In this document: piece by piece, positions 1 to 43,848 of the stretch
How the letters are laid out: the number at the start of each line of letters is the position of its first letter
Numbering within the stretch: position 1 is the first letter of the stretch
Assembly: GCF_963678975.1 (NCBI RefSeq)
Contig: NC_089274.1
Coordinates: 980,001 to 1,044,000, forward strand
Length of the DNA stretch: 64,000 nt
From: Dysidea avara
Taxonomy: Eukaryota; Porifera; Demospongiae; Dictyoceratida; Dysideidae
Direction: 5' to 3'
Program-made: the position numbers and the translations under genes
Notes under the pieces: model-generated
Database searches by the model: none
The model's input: only the letters and a program-made list of their open reading frames with translations
What the model was told of the DNA's origin: nothing

Positions 1-1450
1 TTTGAAGCGTTGTGATAACTGGAGAGGGATTTATTTGTTAGAGGTGGTTGGCAAGGTGGTAGCTAGAATTGTTTAGAACCAGTTACAAGAGCTTGCTCCA
101 GTGTGGTTTCAGCAGGGCTGTAATGATAATTTATTATTGGGCAAGTGTCAGAGAAAGCTGTGGAACATCAGACAAAGTAGATTTCATATTCGTTTAATTT
201 AAGATAGGCTTACAATTCAATGCCACGTGAAGCTCTTTGGAAGGTGCTTGGGAAACTTGGAGTACAGGAAGTATTGATAAACGTTGTGAGGTCTTTTCAT
301 AAGAACATGACTGCTCAGATGAGAGTTATTAGAGGGAATTGATGTGACAATGGCTTGAGACAGGATGTACTATTGCCCCCAACAATATATTCTAGTGTCA
401 ATACAGTAGAGGGTGTAGGAATTATGACCAACAGCTGTTCCGTAGATCTACCAGTGGGGTGGAGGAACTCAATATTGATGAGTGTCAGTTTGTAGACAAT
501 GTGGTAGAGACCATTACAGCACATCACTCTACTGCAGCTGGTCTTGGGTGATCTTGCTGTACTAACTGTCATGAAATGAATCCAACTAACATAATATCAC
601 AGAACATGTACCTACCTCATCAGTGAACATTGTTATGTATGGAAGAGAGTACTGCATAAGAAACACCTTGTTCATCTGAACCGTTTTCACCATCGATGTA
701 TTAGGAACATTCTTGGGATAAGCAGGAAGAAGTAGTGGGAGCAGCATATCAGTTTGGAGACAATTCGTCAGATGTGGGGTGATTCTGAGACCATCACTGA
801 GAAGCTGATTAGATGAGGGTTGGAGTGGCTGGGACATTTAACAAGAATGGAAGAACACAGGACCCCTAAGAGAACATTGTTTGGATGGTTGCCCAAGAAA
901 CGACCACCTGATGGGATGCAAAAGATATGGAGAAGGCAGACCTTAAGACGGCTGAGCTATTGGATACTTGGTACATCTCGGCACTTCACAGAGATCAGTG
1001 GGACAATCTATATAATGAAAAGATGTGCAGCAGTCAACATCATTTGAGAGTAGCTTTACCAGCAGTGCAGTAAACAGTATGCAGCAGGACCTTCTGTAGG
1101 GAGCAGGACCTTCTGTAGGGAGCAGGACCTTCTGTAGGGAGCAGGACCTTCTGTAGGGAGCAGGACCTTCTGTAGGGAGCAGGACATAAATGCAATTGCA
1201 CCAACAACAAGGTGCTCCACAGTGTTCTATTAGTGGAAGATGGTTTTAGAGTAAAGATCTTTTAACTGGTTTAGTGACCTGAAACGACACAAATGTTTGG
1301 CAGAAAGATCACTGCCAGTTAAAGAACAATAAGAGGCCATTAAATGTTCATTGTGTCACCATTGGTTCCACAGTAAAGGAGGATTAACTGTTCACAAGTG
1401 CAAGACTGACAAGGCAATGTCTTGAGCCTCTTCATACACCTGTAGACCTT
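1..1450 (+). pseudogene. degenerate LINE: reverse transcriptase 3' half and C-terminal zinc fingers
   Basis: Translating all three plus frames with frameshifts gives pieces of a non-LTR reverse transcriptase. NWRGIYLLEVVGKVVARI (about 18-75) matches the motif after the palm entry. The C-terminal part at 826-1000 reads WLGHLTRMEEHRTPKR and GWLPKKRPPDGM. Then come two zinc-finger-like units: SDLKRHKC near 1275 and CSLCHHWF...GGLTVHKC near 1344-1410. Stops and frame changes make it a dead copy. It lies antisense in the intron after ELP2 exon 17. The copy at 20210-23200 has the same domains. Confidence 0.8.
1082..1186. repeat. 19-bp tandem repeat, about 5.5 copies
   Basis: Unit GAGCAGGACCTTCTGTAGG repeated nearly without change inside the dead LINE, between its last RT block and its zinc fingers. 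It probably arose after insertion. Confidence 0.95.
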
Positions 1451-1567
1451 TACAGTAGTGGAGAGGAAGAGGTGTGTGTATGTAGTGTGTGTGTAGTGTG
1501 TGTGTGTGTGCGCGTGCGTGCATGTGATGTGTATAGTGTGTGTGTCTGTGCACAATGAAAGCCTTAC

Positions 1568-12843
<11,276 letters not shown>

Positions 12844-13040
12844 CGCTGCTCGCTCCCGAGTGAGCCTCACGTGACTGAACTAAATCCCACATTACATTCT
12901 TCAGTGTGCTCACGTGCATCTCCCACGCAGGTTTATTCGAAGAAGAAGTATAGATATAGCGGAGGTCATAACGTTAGGAGCTAGGTGTTAAGCGAACTTG
13001 TCGCGTTAGCTGATAACATAAAACAGTTATAATTTTTGAT
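12844..13040. promoter_or_regulatory. probable bidirectional promoter, ELP2 / HECW
   Basis: Only 197 bp separate the ELP2 start (minus) from the HECW start (plus). Two E-box cores CACGTG are visible at 12868-12873 and 12911-12916. The assignment rests on geometry; no transcription start is shown. Confidence 0.6.
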
Positions 13041-33766
<20,726 letters not shown>

Positions 33767-33894
33767 CACAATGAATAATTAATTATTTCTACAATTGTAT
33801 ATACGCAGTGAATTTCATCATGTGTGTATTTGTGCCGTGTGATAGTAATTATTTTAAAAAATGTCATTGTGAAAAATTAAGATATAATATTCAT

Positions 33895-34100
33895 TTAGGC
33901 TTAAGTGCTGAAGATCTGTAGGACACCTACAGCCTTACCTGTTTAAAGATGGGTTATAAAGTGTGCTTGAAATTAAGGAGAAAAATCTATGACTAGAGGA
34001 TTTACACTTGAATACTTACAGGAGTCTGCCTGGAAGTCAGAATGTTTTCTCCTTGTCGAGGAATTCAAGAGAGTGACTCATCTCAAAGTACCCCACATGT
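33895..34100 (-). mobile_element. SINE family S, copy 2
   Basis: Reverse copy of 24024-24309: GTGCTGAAGATCTGTAGGAC, CTTACAGGAGTCTGCC, AATGTTTTCTCCTTGT and CTCAAAGTACCCC align in order. The B-box region is deleted or diverged. Confidence 0.65.
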
Positions 34101-34572
34101 CTGATTAGGAGTAAACAGCATACACTATGTAAGAGATCTGAATTTGTAACTTCCACTAACCACAGATAATCATTTTACCACATCTGGTGTGAGTTGGTGA
34201 TTACACCAAGGTCATAAACACTACCTAAAGAAAGGAAAACTGCTAGCTATATATCATCACTCAACATCTGACATGCTAGATCCCTATGAGGGGTGGGACA
34301 ACTATACTTTGCTTTAATTTATTATATGTGCATGGTCCTAGGTAGCACTTTTACTGGGAGAAGATGACACCTCGCTGTGGCTGCAGAATGTATGCTATAT
34401 ATGTATTCTCGCATTGAAAATTATAACTGCAAGGAATCAGTCTGTATATGAGGTCATTGAGGTGACTACCATTTAGAAAAGTAACTTAGCTATGGGTGGC
34501 ATCCCTCCCTCCCATTTTTGAGATTACACATTCAGTGGTACATCAGTCAATGTGCCTATTATGGTATACTAT

Positions 34573-35234
34573 AGTAGAGTGGCATAGTACGATAGTTGTG
34601 CAATTTTTGATACAATTATGAAACTTTCCATATAAGTTGTACTCCTTGTGATATAACTTTTTGGATATAGAGCCATCACATATTTGACCTTTGGTGACCT
34701 TTACAGCCATTTTTGTATTAAAAATTCATTGCTTTTGTCTTTATCTCCCTGAGGCATCATTTTGCACAGTTTCAAATTAAAGGTGCTGCTAAAACAAACT
34801 ACTCAGCTATTATTTGAAGTCAATAGGTGATTGTATTTCAAAGTTATGATCATTTATATTAACCATGGAATTCTATGAATTACTTGCCCATTAGTAATTT
34901 ATACCCCAAGGGCAAAGAATTTCATGACTTACAAAAATGATCATAACTTTGTAGTGGAATGAGCTACTAACTTCAAACAAAAGTCAATATAGTTCTTAGA
35001 TCAATACCTTTAATTTGATACCATGTTTTAACAGTGTAAAATAATGCCTCAGGGAGATAAACACAAAAATGATTAATTTTCAGTGAAAACATGGCTCTAA
35101 AGGTCACATCTGTGATGGCTCTATATCAAAAAACATGTCACAATGTGCATAGCTTGCGAATTGTGTGGAAAGTTTCACAATAGTATCACAAAGTGTACGA
35201 AATGTTCATTCTTTGGTGCTATGCCGCTCTACTA
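34573..35234. mobile_element. family D long palindrome, copy 2
   Basis: Ends GTAGAGTGGCATAG and CTATGCCGCTCTAC. Interior matches copy 1 (CCCTGAGGCA, TTGAAGTCAATAGGTGATT, TGATCATAACTTTG). Confidence 0.83.
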
Positions 35235-35235
35235 C

Positions 35236-35871
35236 TAGAGCAGCTAAGGAAAAAAAATTCTTCCCTTTTTGATAAAAGCACCAAACTTGGTACAATATTT
35301 ACTTGACTCATACTATTTCATTAGATATGGTGCAGCTATTAGAATTACCAATCATATCAAGCTTAAAGAACCTGACAAGTAAAATCAATAGAGGGAAGTC
35401 ATAGAAGTGCTCAATAGTAAATGTGCTGAAACTTTGAATTTGCATAGACAAGCAAGGGATGATCATATCTCAGGGATATGTCCATTTATGTCATTAGCTT
35501 GCAATGTTAAGAAACATGTATACAAAGCCATAGATGTGCACTTTTTGCACTGAAATATTGGCTTCATTAGAAGTGCTTAAAGACAGTTTATTTTACCACA
35601 TTTTGAAAGATTTTCGCACCTATAAATTTGAAATACATTATACTTTCACACTGCAAGAACAAAGATTCTAAATACACTTGTATGGTTTCCTGACCAGCTA
35701 GAAATCGGCTTAGATTCTTAGTTTAAAAGCTTCCAAATGACATTTCCTTAGAAAATGATTTTGGCGTGGCACTCAAATGATTTTGTATACATTACTCACT
35801 TCCACAGAAAATTTGGTACTTTTATCACAAAAGTGAACAATTTCATCAAAATTTGTCACTTAGCTGCTCTA
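35236..35871. mobile_element. family G inverted-repeat element
   Basis: Ends TAGAGCAGCTAAG and CTTAGCTGCTCTA, with further inner similarity (TTTTGATAAAAGCACCAAA against TTTGGTACTTTTATCAC). It starts within two bases of the end of the family D copy. Confidence 0.75.
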
Positions 35872-36473
35872 CTAGCAATGACTACATTATCATTAAGATA
35901 CATCAGTAAATGATTAAAGATTGAAATATAGATGAATAGATTTCTATATAATGCAGACAGATTTAAAAAAGAAGGTGGGGGGGGGGGGGATCAAAATGGC
36001 TAGTGGACCCTATATAACAAGAGTTCATACAAGTAATTATAAGGGAGACAGTATCTAAACTACATCCAGTGAGACACACTCTAACAAATTAAGTGTGTTT
36101 TGCACATGTCCACATCTTGACTGGCCGCTTCAGACGTACAGCCCAACAGACCCAGCCTTTAGAGCCAATCCTTTTCCCAAAGTTACGGATCTATTTTGCC
36201 TCATGTACTCTAGAACTGTGGCAGAGAGAATTAATTAAATTGTTGAGCAGATTTGTAGAAAGCTTTAAAATATTGTTTAACAAATAAATCACAAGTACAC
36301 ATCTGGAATATATATGATACGCCAAAAATAAGCAGTGAATGTCACTATTTGCAATGTATGCACTGGCTGGTAGTAGCTGTCTCAAGTGGTTATTTTCACA
36401 ACATATTCTTATCACATGAATGATGTAATGATGTGATGATGTAATGACAATTGTGTAAGTGATCGGTTTGCAG

Positions 36474-36726
36474 TTAGTGACTAGGCACCACTTCCCATAG
36501 TGACTTTAACGTGACTCCATCAGGGGGTGTCTCTATAGCAAGACACAGTTCCTCACTGTACATCGGCTCTCTGTCACTTGACTACAATAACAGAATAATA
36601 TATTACTCTATACCACACGTACCACCTTTTAAAATAAATTTAGAGTTAAGTACATGGGTTGTTTCAAGAGCAAAATGTTTCACAATTTTTACTAAGACAA
36701 TTATTAGTGAAATTTTTACACAATGC

Positions 36727-36783
<57 letters not shown>

Positions 36784-39700
36784 TAGTACCAACTGTGGCT
36801 ATAGCAGTACCATCATTGCTACACATATGACATAATCCAACACTAATAAGATACACAACTAGTCCCATACACATCACAGCACCTGAACACACCACCCCAC
36901 TGACATCGTTGTGATCACCAGCTGTCACACTGTCTTACAAATCACCACAGCTTATCAGCTGTTGACAGGGTAGCATTACAATTACGGTAACAAAAAAATT
37001 ATTTGCAAACATGTACAAGTCTCCACAGAATTCCCTCCTCAAAAACAAAGGAAAGATTGAAGTTTCCCTCCTTAAAAAGTATGATTTGAAAAAATATTTT
37101 ACCTTGTATAAAGTATAAAGGATACAAGGACATGCTCCACCCCTTTCCCTGATGAGTTAAAATAATATTGTAATGTGGTGACATTCCAGTACTTCAACTG
37201 ATGATTAACTAACTGCTCTATTAGAGTATCTCAATGTCCACACACCCCACCAGACCAGACCAGACCAGACCAGACCAGACCAGACCAGACCAGACCAGAC
37301 CAGACCAGACCAGAGGAGGTTGGATACACCACCTAAAATTATTACCCTTAATTACAATTTCACGTGACCCTCAATAGTTGCAATATAAATAAAGGGTAGA
37401 CTTGATATTCAGATCACTCTTCACGTACGCTTTAAGGAGATATACTTTGTTTTGCAAAAGTGTTTAGAGTTTTAGGTGAAAATACTAATCTATTGTTTTG
37501 GGCATATAACTGATCGTGTACGTAACCATAAACAGAAATGACAATGTTTCAATGTCGTATATCGAGATTACTGTTTACTCCACTCCATAAAAACAGACTT
37601 TCATATAATATATTTTGGTAGCGAAAGTGTGCCCAACCCAACTCTCCTGATTATTGCCCTGCTTTGTAATAAGAACAGGCTAACTTCCAAATGTATCATT
37701 GTGCACAAAGTGATCTGTATAATGTAGCCACCTCAAGGTTCACAACAGACACAAACACAACTTGTTGTCATGTTAACACACTCATTTTAACACACATCAT
37801 GTACAAACCTTATTTCCATCAGCATAATACGCCTACACACAGAACAGCCAATCAAACACAAGGTAATGATGTAACATCACAACTAACAGCAAATGCATCA
37901 CTCTGTCCATCATCAACAATCTCCACATCATCTTCTACTGGTGAGGTGTTCAGTTCTGCCTCATGATGGACCTGTATGATGATGTCATATGAGATCATCA
38001 TACTGTGAAACCTGTTTATTCTCGTTACACTGCTTGGGCCAAAATTTCCTGACCTCACAATGACACATTGCAATGGTCTGTTTAGTCAGATGACCTTACA
38101 ATACAGTGACTAGGAGAACTACCAATTATGGCAAATTGGTAATCCACCCAGACTTACAGCTCTACAAGTCACATGACCTACCTGTTGTTCAGTCTCGTAC
38201 TGCACACCAAATATGGGTGAGCCGGTAAACACCTGCACCATCACAATGGATATGGTCACCATGGCACCAACACTCACCCTGTGTAGTGTCTGCAACTCCT
38301 TCACAATTTCTTTCAATTTCTCATAAGGATCAATTCTGAAGCCTAAGTTGAACCCACCTCCTTGCTATGTCAGCAGTAATCATGGTTACAAAATATGTGG
38401 GTGATCTCACCTCTCGAGTCGTCTCAACTACCATCGCTAAACCAAACTTTGAGTCTCTGGTCCGAACTGCTCTCTGTAGTACAAGAAACACAAGCAGGGG
38501 AAGACATGCCATTTAGAGTAGTGTAGTGCAGGGGAGTCAGAGTAAAAGTGAAAGTGGTAAGGCTTAGCCTGGGCATCCCCCCCACTGAAATTGTATATTT
38601 TGAGATGTGCAATTTTTGGTAACACTGTAGCTGTGTGCAAGGTAGCTACTAGTTAGCTAGCTACTTGAAAAATTACTGGAGTATCAGGACTCTGCCAAAA
38701 GCACCTCCATAATACATTAACTCTTAGAACTTATCATTTGAGTTTATTACAAACTGTAAGGAATGTTTCCAAAATTGCTACAAAGAGAAACAAAGCTAAA
38801 GTTAATTATTATGGTAATTATTTTTAGAGGTGAGTAACACAGACTAAATCAACTTCAAGCTGTGCTTAGTGAAGGACAGGTTAGATAGTGTTGTTCCATT
38901 AGATGCTATAAGTATTGCATGTTCACTACCTTTGGTTTTGGCTACATCAAGTTGAAAGTTTTTTTTTATTTCCAGCTAAAAGGAAAATTAAGATACCTAT
39001 TGTCAATAAGATAACAAATTTGCTTATCGAGATAATAGTAAATCTTTTGTAATCTATTGTAAATCAATTACAGTCAGATGGAAAACTTGTGGAAAGGTGT
39101 CAAACTAGTTGGGAAAGTGATAAAATTAATGACTTAACAACCACTACCTGACTATATGTCAACAAATATGTAAAACTGTGTTCACAAAACAGTCCTATGA
39201 TGTCCCACCATTATCGAGATAACATCGTTTATCGAAGATAAAATGGTTGTCATTTATTGAGATATAGGTATTACCATTATCACACAACACTACTGGGTAG
39301 TGAACATCCCCTAGAATCACACTTGTAGGACCATATTGTTAGACTGGCTCACCATTTGTAGGTAAGGTATACTGACGTTGAAGGGTTCATTGATGTTAGA
39401 GTACCAGACAAATCGAACATTAGTGACAATTGCTGTACCTAGAGTACCCTGTAACAAGTCATGTGATACAAGTGGATGTGGCCATCAAGATCACCTGATC
39501 ATTACACAGGTTCCACACCCCATTAACCTAGCAACAACAATGTCATAATAACAACAATATTGTCACAGTAACAACATCGTCATAGTAACATGTATATGGC
39601 TAGAAAATAATTTCTGTGGTTTTAAACTTCATCTATGAAAATTCCTATTACAGGCTCTAGCTACGTACAAAAAAAATTCTTGAAAAATTTTGTCTCTCAA

Positions 39701-42700
39701 AACTTTCTAGCCTTTTGCTGTAATTGTTAGGATACCGTATTATATATCTGTTCCTGTGGCAACAACTTCAACTGCTTGTTCTCCAGCAACGCTCCACGTA
39801 GTTTGACCTCCCTGTAAAGCTTTGATGTCTCATAGGCTCTGCAAGCAAACGAGCATAATATAGCTCTATCCCCTAGCCACACCCACCTGTGTACATTAAG
39901 AATTGTAGAATAGAGTTGGAAGTTTTCAGCTGATAAATTAGTAAATATGAACTCGTACTGAGCCTTGTTGAACTTGGTCAATACATGAACAGCTTCGATC
40001 ACTCCTCGTAATTTCTACATGGCAATAAATATACAATGGACATTCTACAATAGTTTATGTAATACTTTCACACCTCAGATCAAAGGAGCCACCTGGACTA
40101 CATTTCGTATGTAGCCCAGCTAGCCGGGGCCCAGCTAGCCGGGCTACATACAAAATGTACCCAGGCTACAACTGGGCAGTGATTATATAGACGTTGAAGC
40201 TGAAATCAATTGTGGGGATCGATTAATACTCATGTGATTAGGATACACAACTTGGATTTTACCATGAAAACCACTCAGACGGAGAGCGTTTTGTTATCCT
40301 CGCCATCCTACGAGTTGAAAAACGTTGGGCTAAGGTGAGGACTAGTGCTATAACTTATTCAACCGCACGTTTTCGAATACGGACACGCCCCCATCATGAA
40401 GCTACCACTCTGCACGGAGTAACCACTCTACAAGCAAGCTTACGTATCCCACAAAGAAAAGGGTGCCTCTAGCTGGCTTACTGCTTTACCAGTTCAAGAA
40501 CATGGCTTTTCTCTACACAAGACTACCTTTCGAGATGCTCTTGCCTTACGATATGGTTGGCTGCCCTCTCGTTCACCTTCTCACTGTGCATGTGGTTCAA
40601 CCTTCTCTGTTGATCATGCTCTGTCATGTTCGAAGGACGGATTTCCATCAATACACCACAGTGAGGTTAGGGATCTAACTGCTGAACTATTGACTGAGGT
40701 ATGCCATGATGTAGAGGTTGAACCTCATTTGCAGCCATTACGAGACTTTCCAATATAAAACAGCTAACGTTCAGGACGGTGCTCGTTTGAATATCTCAAT
40801 GAATGGTTTTTGGAGCGGCCATTTTGAAAAGTGTTATACTGATATAAGAGTCTTCAACCCACTTGTTTCCAATCTTCAATCTAGTTATAGGAAGCATGAA
40901 TCTTTAAAGAAGAGGGCTTATGAATCACGACTCTGGGAAGTGGAACACAGTTCTTTTACCCCATTGGTCATGAAACCACTGTGTTTTATAAGAGACTAGC
41001 CAGTTTACTGTCTGAAAAATGGAAGGAACCATATGCAGCTGTGTTAGGTGGCGGTTATCTTTTTGTCTACTTCGCTCAACAATTCAATGTATAAGAGGAG
41101 CGAGATCTTCACAAGGTCACTATGTAAAGTGTGCTCCAATTGACTTGATTCATTCAGAGACTCAGTTTTGTAATTAATTTTATCATGTAATTCATATTGT
41201 CCTACATATGATATTGTGTTATCAAATACGAGTGTTTAAAAAACAAAAACAAAACAGCAATACCTATCTAGGCCTTTAGTGAACTCCGTACTTTTTCCAT
41301 AAACGATTCAATAGCACTGATTAAAACATTAAATTCGCATAACCGAAAATCTCCATGATATCTCTAGGATATGTCCGTTCATCATAACAGAACATAATCA
41401 GAACGTACTAGCTGCTGATCCATAATTGAAAATTTTAGGTATGCATATATAATACATCCAGTGGCTGCACTCGTATTGGTTTGGGTGATCGATCGCCCTG
41501 TACAGGCTATCAGCCTGATAAGTGTTACAGCCAAAGGTGTCGATTCGCGGTAGCGCGATGCATGGCTTCCCTACAGTACGTTTGTGAACGGCAATCGTCC
41601 GTATTTTCCGTGGTGACTGGACTGATTGCAGAGATGATTCTAACACTGTTCTTCGTTTGTAATGCTGTGTAACGGGTTGAACATAGCTGAAAGCGAAGCG
41701 TAATACTTACGAGGCAATGTCGTATTTTTGTGGTAACTGGATTGTTGCAGAGGGACTTCTTTTACTGTTTTTCGTCTGTAGCGCTGTGTAACGGGCTGAA
41801 CATAGCTGAAATCGAAGCGTAATGGCCACTGTACTTTCGAAGTAGTTGTGATAGCTGTGGCGCGCGTTCAGACGAAAACATTAATTCTGGTGCCATCCTT
41901 TGTTTTGATGCGGTATGCGTGGGTTCACCAGTCATAATATTGTTACAAAAAAGTAAACAGACAAGTTAAAGGAAAAAAATTAGAAATTTTAAGTTCGATT
42001 AGGGATCATAGAAAAAAAAAGTAGGGAAACAAGGGAGATCGCCTACACCTCCAGATATACTAGTGAACATTAATCCCTAATTCAGTCTTGGTCTTGGGTA
42101 TAGACTGGATTAGGGATTAAATGTTCACTAGATTTCTAATTTTCCTTTAACTTGGTTAAATATTGTTTCGTGTAATATGTAATACAGTAAATTCTTGACA
42201 GCTCCCTTTGCACAATTCTGAATAGCTTGCAACCACTATGTTGTCTAAGTTATTCATAAACTACCAAGCTAGTTTTCAGGTAGAAAATTTGGAAATGATA
42301 AAGCAATGAAATTTATCTAGTCTCGTGAGACCAACACAACCACAAACACTACTAATCACACTGGTGAAATAGTTAAGCTTATATATAATTTACTTTGTCA
42401 ACACAAAACAACATACCGATTGTGTTCGTTTTGTGTTAATACTGATGATGCATTTGTAGCCAATTGCTGCAAGGGAACAAGAGGGAGGAACTCACAGCAA
42501 ACCTTTGTCACGTGATCACTTACACAAACTAATCCGGGATCTCACTGCCGACATCCATATCAATCGTAAATTAGTGATGTATAACTTTCCTGCGAGAAAT
42601 TAGATAATAACACTGTCTCTGTAGTCATAACAACCTGTATCTCCGTTGTTCCCTTTCGTGTCTTCCACCTTATCCACGTAATCGATCTCTAGCTGTGCAG

Positions 42701-42888
42701 GACGGCGTCATCTAACACCATTTGAATTGCTAACTACTTACCTCTCCAGGCCTGAGGCTGAGCTGACTGCACCAGTCATGGAAATAAAAACATTATTCAT
42801 TGCTGGCTAAACAATTTTCTTACGTGTTGGGAATATCGAATCTCACTTCGCGGTCCTGCCAAACCCTAGCGGGGTCGGACTCCGCCAT
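36474..42888 (-). CDS. BBS5: BBSome subunit BBS5
   Basis: Fourteen exons down the minus strand: 42888-42824, 42766-42742, 42692-42635, 42589-42524, 42466-42417, 40014-39887, 39838-39736, 39527-39495, 39448-39353, 38473-38411, 38364-38278, 38232-38182, 37971-37888, 36581-36474. All are in phase, giving 338 residues against about 341 in vertebrates. BBS5 has two PH-like domains and sits in the BBSome, which carries membrane cargo in and out of cilia. Family marks: [11 protein letters not shown] at the start, [100 protein letters not shown], and the C-terminal SEELCLAIE...LWEV. Exons of 25 and 33 bp are microexons. The exon 13 donor (GCT|GTTAGT) is the least sure; a short extra exon is possible. 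Intron 5 carries a retroelement remnant and an A+B element. Confidence 0.93.
36725..36783. repeat. (CA)n microsatellite
   Basis: Pure CA run in BBS5 intron 13. Confidence 0.97.
37250..37312. repeat. (CAGAC)n pentanucleotide array
   Basis: About 12 units of CCAGA/CAGAC, running straight into the end of a family E element. Confidence 0.97.
37311..37650. mobile_element. family E element, copy 2 (degenerate right end)
   Basis: Starts CAGAGGAGGTTGGA. Shares TTTCACGTGACCCTCAATAG and CTTCACGTA words with the copy at 61914. The right end (CCCAACTCTCCTG) is decayed and no duplication is visible. In BBS5 intron 13. Confidence 0.65.
40085..40170. repeat. GC-rich hairpin in BBS5 intron 5
   Basis: GTATGTAGCCC and GGGCTACATAC flank two direct copies of CCCAGCTAGCCGG. 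Near the acceptor of BBS5 exon 6. Confidence 0.85.
40465..41176 (+). pseudogene. retroelement-like ORF remnant, frameshifted
   Basis: Frames switch near 40750 and 40990, but together give [96 protein letters not shown] and [15 protein letters not shown] recognise this as a C-terminal protein segment found in many repeated, retroelement-associated genes of invertebrates. The E...D...RVFNP pattern may be nuclease-like, but I cannot name the family firmly. It lies antisense in BBS5 intron 5. Confidence 0.6.
41500..42154 (-). mobile_element. composite A+B element, inverted copy
   Basis: Body words (AATCGACACCTTTGGCTG on the minus strand, GAACATAGCTGAAAGCGAAG on plus, GCGGTATGCGTGGGTTCACC) lie at 41500-41945, followed by a family A-type palindrome at 41961-42154 (ACAAGTTAAAGG arms, centre ATTAATCCCTAATTCAG). 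The body block from TGTGTAACGGG to GAAGCGTAAT is duplicated. The small ORF is decayed. In BBS5 intron 5. Confidence 0.72.
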
Positions 42889-42940
42889 GGCTTAATGGAG
42901 TTACAAAATTCCACGCTTCGAAATATCAAATACACTCTAC

Positions 42941-42988
42941 TGGACGCGGCCGCCCCTTCCATTTCTAATCGAAGGGGCGGCTGCGTCA
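42941..42988. promoter_or_regulatory. GC-rich inverted repeat upstream of BBS5
   Basis: GACGCGGCCGCCCCTTC and GAAGGGGCGGCTGCGTC separated by an 11-bp loop. Lies in the 238-bp gap between the dispanin-like stop and the BBS5 ATG. Each arm holds a GC box (GGGGCGG). It could be promoter, terminator or both; function is inferred only from place. Confidence 0.5.
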
Positions 42989-43126
42989 GACTAGTAGTCA
43001 CATGCAACTTCCTGGGTAATTTTAGTACGGTCATTTTCATGTGACCACATTACAAACAATATCATCCAATTCACGTACACATTTACAAATTAAAATCATG
43101 AAAACATAAAAAATAAGGTCCCGGTA

Positions 43127-43717
43127 TCAGGCACTTAGTGCTACAATGACGATCACTAGTACCACCCATACTGCAACATGACTGAACAGTGCTATGAGGT
43201 TGAGGTTACGAGCCATCCTTGACGCTGCATATGCCTCATCATATCGACCAGCTGCCCACTCTGAGTCAACCTGTAATACATACTTTCAGTGACTTGTTTA
43301 CAAAATACAAATATTACACATGATTACAGTGACCCATTTTATCTGTACTGTACCTTCAGTGAGTATATCAAGGCAACTATGCCAAGAATGGGGAACAGCC
43401 ATATTATAGAGATTATTGAGAACACGATGTAGGTACGGGGCCGTATTACTACCGTTGTAGCAGTGATCACGGGTGGGCCAGTTGTGACAACCTAATTCAA
43501 CAAACAAGAACAACTAAACCTCGCAAACAATAACACCATTGTCTTACTGTGGTGTGGCTGGATGGAGCGGGTGCGTAGCCGCCAGTGTAAGGCGGAGGCG
43601 CTAAAATTAACAGCAGCACGCCACTTGAAGGTCGTATGGGAATTTTCAAGTCCAATACTCACCTGAAGGATTATACGGGGGAGGTGCTCCCATTAAAGGT
43701 TGCTTCGGATCTTCCAT
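43127..43717 (-). CDS. CD225/dispanin-like two-pass membrane protein
   Basis: Four exons: 43717-43663, 43600-43548, 43491-43354, 43270-43127. All phases agree, giving 129 residues. It starts MEDPKQPLMGAPPPYNPSG, a Pro/Tyr-rich cytosolic tail. A first hydrophobic segment at about 53-78 contains FSIISIIWLFPILGIVALIY. The loop has the CD225 pattern, with a small residue-rich AYAASRMAR segment (about 95-103), and a second hydrophobic segment (about 107-127) ends at the C-terminus. Length and layout match dispanins (the superfamily that includes IFITM and proline-rich transmembrane proteins). The specific role is unknown. It is tandem with BBS5, 238 bp upstream, and head-to-head with the ankyrin gene. 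Confidence 0.85.
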
Positions 43718-43848
43718 GGTTGGTAGATATATCCAAAACTGATGCAAGAGCAAATTTGCTTGCTGTTTCTGTAAGACGCGCGATGCTGAATAATGTAAAT
43801 TGATTGCTCACGTGACCTATGTCCTATTCTATGTGATGCCTACCAAAG
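43718..43848. promoter_or_regulatory. probable bidirectional promoter, dispanin-like / ankyrin-pseudokinase
   Basis: Only 131 bp lie between the two divergent start codons. A CTCACGTGACC word (E-box core) is present near 43808. Inferred from geometry. Confidence 0.55.

Larger units (their letters stand above)
33767..36473. other. intergenic, convergent 3' ends of HECW and BBS5
   Basis: No gene recognised. Holds a SINE copy (33895-34100), a family D palindrome and a family G element. A weak trace of coding-like sequence near 36120-36285 (ILFPKLRIYF) may be another dead repeat. Confidence 0.6.

Noticed and set aside
42889..43126. RFX X-box for BBS5
   Set aside because: A loosely similar GCAAC...GGTAA word is present, but spacing and bases do not meet the consensus.
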